DNA of 5,303 bases from DATEAX01 sp035288145 (GCA_035288145.1 DATEAX010000058.1:1-5303), one strand, 5' to 3'; counted from the stretch's first letter, positions 1 through 4,705 are shown. Numbers and translations: made by a program. The notes: a model not told the origin generated them from the letters alone.

Positions 1-493
1 TCAAAATCGCTAAATCGTTAGTCGGGTCCAGGGCGACCACCTTCGCCGGGTAATTTTTCCCATCCGCCGAAAGCACCGTTAAGCTGTCACCGCTTTGAGC
101 AACATGTTTATTCGTTAAAATAAGTCCGTCGTTGGTGATGATAAAACCCGTGCCGCCGCCTTGCTGTTCAACTGCCCGGCCAAAGAAGTCAAGAACATTG
201 CTGGAGGTAGTGATGGAAACGACCGCCGGGGCAACTTTTTTGGTTGAATCAATAATCGCCGAAGATTCTTCCAGGCGGAGTTTTTCGGTTTTTGTTGTCG
301 TAAGATTAACTGTCCCGCCCTTAATTCCCAAAATGTCCTGCAGTTTACTATTAGAGATAAGTAAAAGCGTCGCTCCGGTGCCGCCAACCAATCCCATAAT
401 GAAGCTTAAAATTAAAAAGAGAACGACAAACATTCCCCCACGCTTCAAGCGGCGATTGACTGACGTATCATCAAGATAGTGAATTTTTGGCAT
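1..493 (-). CDS. htrA: HtrA/DegP-family trypsin-like serine protease, N-terminal part (cut by window edge)
   Basis: Membrane-anchored protease of the HtrA family, which degrades or refolds damaged proteins outside the cytoplasmic membrane. The visible 164 residues are: a short basic cytoplasmic tail (1-19), one hydrophobic anchor (about 20-47), a linker of about 35 residues, then the start of the chymotrypsin-like domain. The domain shows APAVVSI (88-94), a glycine-rich GGGTGFII stretch (112-119), the catalytic histidine in TNKHV (H130) and the catalytic aspartate in DPTNDLAIL (D160). The catalytic serine and any PDZ domain lie beyond position 1, so completeness cannot be judged. The ATG at 491-493 is chosen because GGAGG (498-502) sits just upstream and a promoter lies at 511-539. 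The gene follows DUF5654 on the same strand after about 60 bases with no visible terminator, so read-through is possible too. The family assignment is firm; the exact paralogue (DegP, DegS or HtrA-like) is not. Confidence 0.93.
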   Translation of the reverse strand, partial: MPKIHYLDDTSVNRRLKRGGMFVVLFLILSFIMGLVGGTGATLLLISNSKLQDILGIKGGTVNLTTTKTEKLRLEESSAIIDSTKKVAPAVVSITTSSNVLDFFGRAVEQQGGGTGFIITNDGLILTNKHVAQSGDSLTVLSADGKNYPAKVVALDPTNDLAIL

Positions 494-510
494 TTGTCCT
501 CCAAAAAAGA

Positions 511-539
511 ATCATATTACAAACGATCATCCCTGTCAA
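511..539 (-). promoter_or_regulatory. Sigma70-type promoter of htrA
   Basis: On the minus strand a perfect -35 TTGACA (534-539) is followed by a 17-base spacer and -10 TATGAT (511-516), one mismatch from consensus. Transcription would begin near 504, giving a leader of about 11 bases that is just long enough to carry the GGAGG at 498-502. It is the best-matched promoter in the window and implies constitutive expression of the protease independent of the gat operon. No operator-like repeat is seen beside it. Confidence 0.8.
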
Positions 540-553
540 ATCACTCATGACTT

Positions 554-805
554 CTATCTCTTCTCTTCTTCCTCTTTGGCTTCTTGAGTGCTTTTACCCA
601 AAAGATAGGTGACAATCACTGCCAAAAAAGTGACGATAGCAGCATAGATTATTTTTGAAATAAAGCCAGAACCCGGTTTAATAAAATGGTCAATAAAATC
701 CTTAATTGCTTCATTCCAGGCTAGCGCCGCCACCAAACCAAAACCGGCAACTGCCAGCTGGGTCATGGTTTTTAAAAATTCCGAACGCAAGTTTTTATTC
801 TTCAT
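554..805 (-). CDS. DUF5654-like small two-helix membrane protein
   Basis: An 83-residue protein with two predicted membrane helices (about 15-33 and 50-70), a basic N-terminus and a highly charged C-terminal tail (KEEEEKR). The stretch GFGLVAALAWNEAIKD at 21-36 is what I recognise from DUF5654 proteins, found in Patescibacteria and archaea; no function is established for them. Its ATG (803-805) overlaps the gatB stop codon (802-804) as ATGA, and an AAAGG-type ribosome site lies inside the end of gatB, so its translation is probably coupled to gatB. A gatB frameshift would therefore be expected to affect its expression. The family call rests on memory of the motif, not on a search. A role as a small membrane scaffold or transport accessory would be a guess. 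Confidence 0.8.
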   Translation of the reverse strand: MKNKNLRSEFLKTMTQLAVAGFGLVAALAWNEAIKDFIDHFIKPGSGFISKIIYAAIVTFLAVIVTYLLGKSTQEAKEEEEKR

Positions 806-1887
806 TTTATCCTTTCTTTTAATATTTGGTTGACTAATTCCGGATTGGCTTGGCCTTGAGTTTTTCGCATCACTTGGCCAACAAGAAATCCAAACGCTTC
901 CATTTTTCCATTTCGATAATCGGAAATCGTTTTTTCGTTTTCTGTAAGGACGGTGTCAATAATTTTCGTTAATTCCTCCGCCGAGGTAATCTGTTTGATG
1001 CCTTTTTTTGAAATGATAATCTCGGGACTTTCGCCGCTGGTAATCATTTTTGCCAACACTTCCTTGGCGATGTTATTGCTAATTTCACTATTGGCAATCT
1101 TTTTGAGAAGCTCAATCATATATTCTGGTTTTACCACCAAAAGCCCCTCCATTTTTAATTCATTGATGGTCCAGTTGGCGGCCAACTTTCCATTGACAGA
1201 GCCGGCAATTTTTTCAAAATAAGCCGCCATGGCCGCTTCAGAAGATAAAATTGCGGCATCAGGCAAAGAAAGGCCAAAATCTCTCATATAGCGTTGACGT
1301 TTAGCCGGCGGCAGTTCAGGAATTTCTGATTTAATTTTTTTAAGATCGAACTTCGATGTTTCAAATGGCGGAATATCCGGCTCGGGAAAATAGCGATAGT
1401 CCTGGACGAATTCTTTGCCTCTTTGGGTATAAGTTTCCCCCCTCGAATCATTCCAACCGCGCGTTTCTTTGACTACTTTCTCACCGCGTTCTAATATTTC
1501 TTTCTGCCGTTTTTCTTCATAACTTAACGCCCGCTCCACCATGCGGAAACTGTTTAAGTTTTTGATTTCAACTGGAGTACCTAAATTCTTAAATTTTGCA
1601 TTGTCATTTTGATTTTTGACTTTTTCATTTTGCATTAAACTTATATTAGCATCACACCGCAGGTGCCCTTTTTCCATCTCCGCATCCGAAACCCCAAGAT
1701 ATCTTAAAATCGAGCGCAGTTCCTGCAAAAATATTTTTGCTTCTTGGGGTGAGGAAATTTCCGGTTCAGTAACAATCTCCATCAGCGGCGTTCCGGCGCG
1801 GTTGAAATCAACCAGCGTCGCATCTTCCGTGTGGATAAGTTTACCCGCATCCTCTTCAAGATGAATCCGGGTAATTTTTATTTTTCG
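802..1887 (-). CDS. gatB: GatB, C-terminal reading frame (gene split by a frameshift)
   Basis: Second part of Asp/Glu-tRNA amidotransferase subunit B, which activates the tRNA-bound carboxylate with ATP and transfers ammonia supplied by GatA. The frame carries ITRIHLEEDAGK, the VDFNRAGTPLMEIVTEPEI block, LRCDANIS, EIKNLNSF and DYRYFPEPDIPP. It ends in the helical and YqeY-like tRNA-binding domain, finishing with FLVGQVMRKTQGQANPELVNQIL. Homologous sequence starts well upstream of the first ATG in this frame (1780-1782), back to the heptamer array at 1886-1908, where the frame changes from the N-terminal piece. Between 1783 and 1887 there is no ATG, GTG or TTG in frame, so it is not a naturally separate gene. 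A low-complexity insertion lies at 1576-1635. The stop TGA overlaps the next gene's ATG. Either the assembly lost one repeat copy, or the gene really varies or is decoded by slippage. Confidence 0.92.
   Translation of the reverse strand, partial: RKIKITRIHLEEDAGKLIHTEDATLVDFNRAGTPLMEIVTEPEISSPQEAKIFLQELRSILRYLGVSDAEMEKGHLRCDANISLMQNEKVKNQNDNAKFKNLGTPVEIKNLNSFRMVERALSYEEKRQKEILERGEKVVKETRGWNDSRGETYTQRGKEFVQDYRYFPEPDIPPFETSKFDLKKIKSEIPELPPAKRQRYMRDFGLSLPDAAILSSEAAMAAYFEKIAGSVNGKLAANWTINELKMEGLLVVKPEYMIELLKKIANSEISNNIAKEVLAKMITSGESPEIIISKKGIKQITSAEELTKIIDTVLTENEKTISDYRNGKMEAFGFLVGQVMRKTQGQANPELVNQILKERIK
1593..1636 (-). repeat. A-rich repeat insertion inside gatB (MQNEKVKNQNDNAKFKN loop)
   Basis: Two direct copies of AATGCAAAAT (minus strand, at 1627-1636 and 1593-1602, 34 bases apart) flank A-rich sequence with further near copies such as AAAATGA. 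It encodes an Asn/Lys-rich stretch between LRCDANISL and TPVEIKNLNSF, about ten residues longer than I recall for ordinary GatB at this loop. It is in frame and stop-free. The style matches Asn/Lys-rich coding repeats that I associate with CPR genomes; it is a different family from the heptamer arrays. Confidence 0.55.
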
Positions 1888-2222
1888 AATTTCGAATTTC
1901 GAATTTCGAGCTCGCCATTGCGAGCGAATGGCATATTATATTGGGAAATCTGATAGTTTTTGGGCAGATCCGGATAAAAATAATGCTTGCGGTCAAATCG
2001 GCTAACCTTGGCAATTTCAGCGTTGAGGGCCAAACCGGTCTTAAGCGTCCATTCGATTGCTTGCCGGTTGGCTACTGGTAATACTCCCGGAAGTCCCAAA
2101 CAGACCGGACAGACCAAGCTATTCGGCGGCGCTTTTTCAGCGTTATTATCACAGCCGCAAAACATTTTTGATTTAGTTTTCAGCTGGACATGGATTTCCA
2201 GCCCGATGATGGTTTTAAACAT
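1878..2222 (-). CDS. gatB: GatB, N-terminal reading frame (ends early in the heptamer array)
   Basis: First part of amidotransferase subunit B. From the ATG at 2220-2222 it shows the GLEIHVQL motif (7-14) with the Glu and His of the active site, a CxC...CxxC cysteine set (KMFCGCDN and LVCPVCLG), the PGVLPVANRQA block, FDRKHYFYPDLPKNYQISQ and NMPFARNGELEI. It then runs into RNSKFEK and a TAA at 1878-1880, where intact GatB continues to ITRIHLEEDAGK. The true continuation is in the -1 frame. From 2222 to 805 there are 1418 bases; adding one 7-base unit gives 1425, or 475 codons, a normal GatB length. A TTG at 2229-2231 overlapping the previous stop (TTGA) is an alternative start, but GLEIHVQL normally lies close to the N-terminus and ATG fits better. 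No strong Shine-Dalgarno sequence is visible, so coupling to the upstream gene is likely. Confidence 0.9.
   Translation of the reverse strand: MFKTIIGLEIHVQLKTKSKMFCGCDNNAEKAPPNSLVCPVCLGLPGVLPVANRQAIEWTLKTGLALNAEIAKVSRFDRKHYFYPDLPKNYQISQYNMPFARNGELEIRNSKFEK
1886..1908 (-). repeat. Heptamer tandem array (3 x CGAATTT) at the gatB frameshift
   Basis: Three exact copies of the 7-mer CGAATTT (plus-strand sense) at 1886-1892, 1893-1899 and 1900-1906 plus a partial fourth (CG). On the coding strand this reads ...GAAATTC... and encodes the peptide cycle NSKFEIR. The copy number decides the frame: 1 or 4 copies join the two gatB frames, while 2 or 3 copies do not. With four copies the join would read NGELEIRNSKFEIRKIKIT, with one copy NGELEIRKIKIT. 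The array sits where ordinary GatB has a variable loop before ITRIHLEED. Confidence 0.9.
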
Positions 2223-2227
2223 AGTTT

Positions 2228-2704
2228 TCAAAACCTAATAAGTTCGCCTATCGCCTTTTTGAAATTTCCAATTGCCTCGCGGGCCATAAAATCGGTAATT
2301 TGATACTCGCTCGAATGGACGATTTCGTTTCTGACTTTGTGTCCGCGCCAGGCGGCATCCAATCCTTCGGGTGAAAAACGATTCTTTGACGCTTTCAGCC
2401 GATCGCCCATCGTCGGCCCCGGGGCATTCAACCCTTTCAAGATATGATCCAAAAGTTTATCCGATTCCAAAACCGCGCGGGCATAGTTGGACGGCCGACC
2501 CAAGCGCATCAGCTCTTCAATCTCTTTCCATTTTGAGGCGACAAAATTTGGGTCCAAACTTTCCGTTTGCCCCATTTGCGCCACGCTTCTTTTACCAAAT
2601 ACCAATTTAAAAGGCAAGCTGATAAGCCACCATAAACTTTTAAAAAATCCTTCAACGATTTTTTGCTCAGTTGACTTATGATATTGACGCACTCGATAAC
2701 CCAT
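2228..2704 (-). CDS. Unknown protein with HEPN-like RNxxxH motif, between gatA and gatB
   Basis: I do not recognise this gene as a named family. From the upstream ATG (2717-2719) it is 163 residues; I prefer the ATG at 2702-2704 (158 residues) because AAGGGG (2711-2716) sits six bases before it. In the longer numbering, residues 1-20 are polar and basic, 24-41 are hydrophobic and aromatic (FFKSLWWLISLPFKLVF), probably a membrane-associating or short transmembrane segment. Residues 56-163 are predicted mainly helical. Near the C-terminus HKVRNEIVH (127-135) gives R130-N131-x3-H135, the RX4H pattern of HEPN RNase or nucleotide-binding helical bundles, followed by a long helix. Its start overlaps gatA by 29 bases and its stop lies five bases before the gatB ATG, so it belongs to the gat operon. 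A HEPN role is inference from a short motif; a structural or membrane-tethering role is equally possible. Confidence 0.82.
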   Translation of the reverse strand: MGYRVRQYHKSTEQKIVEGFFKSLWWLISLPFKLVFGKRSVAQMGQTESLDPNFVASKWKEIEELMRLGRPSNYARAVLESDKLLDHILKGLNAPGPTMGDRLKASKNRFSPEGLDAAWRGHKVRNEIVHSSEYQITDFMAREAIGNFKKAIGELIRF

Positions 2705-4217
2705 CTCGTTCCCCTTCATAAATTTTTGCCAAATTTAATACTTCTAAATCACCAAACTGCGGGCCAATAATTTGTAAACCTACCGGTAAACCGTTTAGTC
2801 CCACCCCAGGGGTGGGATTTTTTTGGTTCAAACTTGAAAATCCCGCCGGCACGGAAATGGCCGGCAGTCCCGCTAAATTAACCGCTATGGTATAAATATC
2901 AGATAAATACATTGTTAAGGGATCTGATTTGGCGCCAATTTTAAACGCCACCTCTGGCGAAACCGGACCCATCAGAAAGTCCACTTCCGAAAATGCCTCA
3001 TCGAAATCTTTTTTGACTAATGCCCGAACCCTTTGGGCTTGATTATAATACTGGTCTACATAGCCGGCCGACGAAGCATATGTCCCCAACAAAATTCTTC
3101 GTTTGGTTTCCTTGCCAAACCCTTCGGATCTAGTCTTGATATATATCTCAAGCAAATTTCGGGTTTCGGATTTCGGGTTTCGGATTTCACTATAGCCGTA
3201 TTTAATCCCGTCATAGCGCGCCAGATTCGAGGCCACCTCCACCGGCATAATAATATAGTAGCAGCTTAAAGCATATTTCTGATTCGGCAAACTGATTTCT
3301 TGAATTTCCGCGCCTAATCTTCCAAATCCATCAATCGCTTTTTCGACAATTCTTCTGACTTCCGGATTTAATCCTTGACCAAAATACTCTTTCGAAACAC
3401 CGATTTTTATATTTTGAATTTCGAATTTAGAATTTGTTTCGCCTGCCTGCCGGCGAGGCAGGGATTTAGGATTTAGGATTTCGGATTTTATACTAGTAGA
3501 ATCTTTTGGATCTTGACCACTGATTGTCTCAAACATAATCTCGGCGTCTTCGGCGGTTTTCGCTATAGGTCCAATCTGATCCAAAGATGAAGCCATGGCC
3601 AAAAGCCCGTAACGCGAGACCGCCCCGTATGTCGGCTTAAAACCAACTACGCCACAAAAACTGGCTGGCTGGCGAATCGAACCGCCGGTATCCGAACCCA
3701 ACGCCCCGAGCGCCATGCCGCCGGCAACAGCCGCCGCCGATCCGCCTGACGACCCACCGGAAACTCTCTCTCTGTCAAAAGGATTTTTCGTGGGACCCCA
3801 AAAAGAAGTCTCCGTTGACGAGCCCATGGCAAACTCATCAAGATTGGTCTTGCCTAAAATAATTGCCCCGGCGGCTTTAAGTTTTGAAACCACCGACGCA
3901 TCGTAGACTGGAAGATAATTTGCCAAGATTTTTGAGGACGCGGTTGTCTTGACGCCTTCGAGCGAAATGTTATCCTTCAAGGCAATCGGCATGCCGTCGA
4001 GTAAACCCTTTGATTTTCCTTCTTCGAATCGTTTGTCGCTCTCCGCCGCCTGTTCGAGGGCTTCTTTTTCTAAAACGGTGTTATAGGCGTTGATTTTCGG
4101 GTTCAGCCGCTGGATTTTCTGAAGATAAAAATTTACCAGTTCCGTCGCTTTCAAACGCCTGTTCTTGAATTCTTCCGCTGCCGTCTTAATGGTTAATTTT
4201 TCCAGCTCTTTGGTCAT
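2676..4217 (-). CDS. gatA: GatA, glutaminase subunit of Asp/Glu-tRNA amidotransferase
   Basis: Amidase-signature subunit that hydrolyses glutamine and channels ammonia to GatB for conversion of Glu-tRNA(Gln) and/or Asp-tRNA(Asn). It is 513 residues, longer than the usual 480-490 because of three loop insertions. The Ser-cisSer-Lys triad is intact: K81 in GMPIALKDN, S156 in SGGSSGGSAAA and S180 in SDTGGSIRQPA. Other family blocks are LGKTNLDEFAMGSS, GFKPTYGAVSRYGL, SSLDQIGPIAK and GLPVGLQIIGP. Insertions lie at about residues 243-269 (after DPKDSTS), 343-353 (after GIKYGY) and 463-475 (before GLPVGLQ), all at non-catalytic loops and all in frame, so the enzyme is probably active. The start is ATG 4215-4217, preceded by only a weak AGG. 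The last 29 bases overlap the next gene. It leads the minus-strand operon and is separated from gatC by the oppositely transcribed STAS gene. Confidence 0.97.
   Translation of the reverse strand: MTKELEKLTIKTAAEEFKNRRLKATELVNFYLQKIQRLNPKINAYNTVLEKEALEQAAESDKRFEEGKSKGLLDGMPIALKDNISLEGVKTTASSKILANYLPVYDASVVSKLKAAGAIILGKTNLDEFAMGSSTETSFWGPTKNPFDRERVSGGSSGGSAAAVAGGMALGALGSDTGGSIRQPASFCGVVGFKPTYGAVSRYGLLAMASSLDQIGPIAKTAEDAEIMFETISGQDPKDSTSIKSEILNPKSLPRRQAGETNSKFEIQNIKIGVSKEYFGQGLNPEVRRIVEKAIDGFGRLGAEIQEISLPNQKYALSCYYIIMPVEVASNLARYDGIKYGYSEIRNPKSETRNLLEIYIKTRSEGFGKETKRRILLGTYASSAGYVDQYYNQAQRVRALVKKDFDEAFSEVDFLMGPVSPEVAFKIGAKSDPLTMYLSDIYTIAVNLAGLPAISVPAGFSSLNQKNPTPGVGLNGLPVGLQIIGPQFGDLEVLNLAKIYEGERDGLSSASIS
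2799..2817. repeat. GC-rich palindrome inserted in gatA (NPTPGVG)
   Basis: A perfect 9-base inverted repeat, TCCCACCCC and GGGGTGGGA around a central A, followed on the plus strand by seven Ts (2818-2824). On the coding strand it gives NPTPGVGL inside the longer loop LNQKNPTPGVGLNG, which replaces the very short loop before GLPVGLQ in ordinary GatA. It resembles the dispersed coding palindromes of CPR genomes. On the plus strand it has the form of an intrinsic terminator, which would act only on antisense RNA. Confidence 0.75.
3160..3188. repeat. Heptamer array (4 x CGGRTTT) inserted in gatA
   Basis: Four consecutive 7-mers alternate CGGGTTT and CGGATTT (3160-3166, 3167-3173, 3174-3180, 3181-3187), so there is also a 14-base period. 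An AAATTT at 3154-3159 looks like a degenerate further copy. On the coding strand the array reads SEIRNPKSETR, placed between GIKYGY and NLLEIY, a loop that is about five residues shorter in typical GatA. Confidence 0.85.
3416..3489. repeat. Composite element: heptamers, GC palindrome, heptamers, inserted in gatA
   Basis: Three GAATTTN heptamers (3416-3436) are followed by TTTCG, then a near-perfect GC palindrome at 3442-3462 with arms CCTGCCT and AGGCAGG around GCCGGCG, then four GGATTTN heptamers (3462-3489). On the coding strand this gives KSEILNPKS, then LPRRQAGE, then TNSKFEIQN, at residues about 243-269 of GatA between DPKDSTS and IKIGVSKEYFG. The reading frame stays open throughout. 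The arrangement looks like one compound mobile or duplicating repeat unit of the CPR type. Confidence 0.85.
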
Positions 4218-4229
4218 TTTTCTAAACCT

Positions 4230-4258
4230 ATCTTATCATTTCAGACTGCTCTTGACAA
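4230..4258 (-). promoter_or_regulatory. Candidate promoter of gatA and its operon
   Basis: On the minus strand TTGTCA (4253-4258, one mismatch from consensus), a 17-base spacer, then TAAGAT (4230-4235). The predicted start of transcription is near 4223, only about six bases before the gatA ATG, so the message would be almost leaderless and would not include the AGG at 4227-4229. The -35 lies on the same base pairs as the STAS gene's -35. The same -10 hexamer, TAAGAT, occurs in the candidate gatC promoter. Confidence 0.5.
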
Positions 4259-4280
4259 TGAAAGATTAATTCGATAAAAT
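4252..4280 (+). promoter_or_regulatory. Sigma70-type promoter of the STAS gene
   Basis: A perfect -35 TTGACA (4252-4257), a 17-base spacer and -10 TAAAAT (4275-4280, one mismatch). Transcription from about 4287 gives a 40-base leader. The leader contains a small hairpin at 4290-4303 (TGACC, loop CTCG, GGTCA) and the AGGAGG ribosome site at 4315-4320. The hairpin leaves the ribosome site free and may only stabilise the 5' end. Confidence 0.75.
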
Positions 4281-4326
4281 CTATATTTGTGACCCTCGGG
4301 TCAAACTACATTCCAGGAGGTTACTT

Positions 4327-4662
4327 TTGCCGCCCGAAGCCCAACTCACCGTCGCTATCCGAGACGAAAACGGCCAGACGCGCGTGGGATGTTCCGGAGA
4401 AATCGATCTTTACACCCACGAACTTCTCAAAATGCATCTGGACAACCCACCGCCCTTGAAGGGTGAGGTCATTATTGACCTCACCCGCACCGAACACCTC
4501 GATGCCGCCGGCTTTCGAATCATCCGGACCTTTGCCCACCGGGTCAAGGAGGCTGGCAAGAACATCAAAATTCTTGCCCTTGCCAAGAGTATTGTCCATC
4601 GAATCTTCGAGCTCACGGGTTTTCACCGCGAGTTCCCTATCGAGTACCAAGATTCCCATTAA
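4327..4662 (+). CDS. STAS-domain protein (anti-sigma-factor-antagonist-like) without phosphorylatable serine
   Basis: A 111-residue single-domain protein of the STAS fold, the family of SpoIIAA/RsbV antagonists that bind anti-sigma kinases in the cytoplasm. Visible elements are the first strand (LTVAIRDE, 7-14), GEIDLYTHELL (24-34), VIIDLTRTEHLDAAGFRIIRTF (48-69, given in two parts: strand 48-53 and loop with helix 58-69), the KNIKILAL strand (78-85) and IFELTGFHREFPI (93-105). The usual D-S-S-G or D-S-x-G loop reads D59-A60-A61-G62, so the serine phosphorylated in SpoIIAA-type proteins is absent. The start is TTG 4327-4329, six bases after AGGAGG (4315-4320). Third-position GC is about 65% by hand count, higher than the gat genes appear. 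It has its own promoter and terminator and lies between gatA and gatC on the opposite strand. No partner kinase or sigma factor is in view, so the target is unknown; a non-phosphorylated regulatory or scaffold role is inference. Confidence 0.9.
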   Translation: MPPEAQLTVAIRDENGQTRVGCSGEIDLYTHELLKMHLDNPPPLKGEVIIDLTRTEHLDAAGFRIIRTFAHRVKEAGKNIKILALAKSIVHRIFELTGFHREFPIEYQDSH

Positions 4663-4674
4663 GGGATCGGCTTT

Positions 4675-4705
4675 CTGCCCCGATGATACATCGGGGCAGC
4701 TTTTT
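4675..4705 (+). terminator. Intrinsic terminator of the STAS gene
   Basis: A perfect 11-base stem, CTGCCCCGATG (4675-4685) and CATCGGGGCAG (4689-4699), encloses a three-base ATA loop. C4700 and five Ts (4701-4705) follow, then ATT. It lies 12 bases after the STAS stop codon. Its T-run overlaps the gatC stop codon (4704-4706), so the two convergent genes are packed end to end. On the minus strand the hairpin is followed by AAAG, so it should terminate gatC messages poorly. Confidence 0.92.

Noticed and set aside
132..479. Plus-strand open frame opposite the HtrA gene
   Set aside because: It lies entirely over conserved HtrA codons on the other strand, has no ribosome site and its product resembles nothing; the similar minus frame at 115-387 is also a shadow.
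494..553. Terminator between DUF5654 and htrA
   Set aside because: No GC-rich hairpin with a T-run is visible; the interval is filled by the htrA promoter and ribosome site.
1883..1889. Canonical X-XXY-YYZ slippery heptamer at the gatB break
   Set aside because: In the zero frame the bases are C GAA AAA, where the Glu codon would re-pair poorly with CGA; only single-tRNA slippage on AAA before the stop remains plausible.
2799..2824. Terminator ending the gatA transcript
   Set aside because: The T-run is on the plus strand; for the minus-strand gatA message the hairpin is followed by ordinary coding sequence.
3160..3188. CRISPR-like array
   Set aside because: The units are 7 bases with no spacers and lie inside gatA.
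3647..3906. Other-frame open stretches over the gatA signature region
   Set aside because: They overlap the most conserved amidase-signature codons of gatA and have no initiation signals.
4321..4659. Minus-strand open frame opposite the STAS gene
   Set aside because: The plus-strand frame has clear STAS motifs, promoter, AGGAGG and terminator; the reverse frame has none of these.
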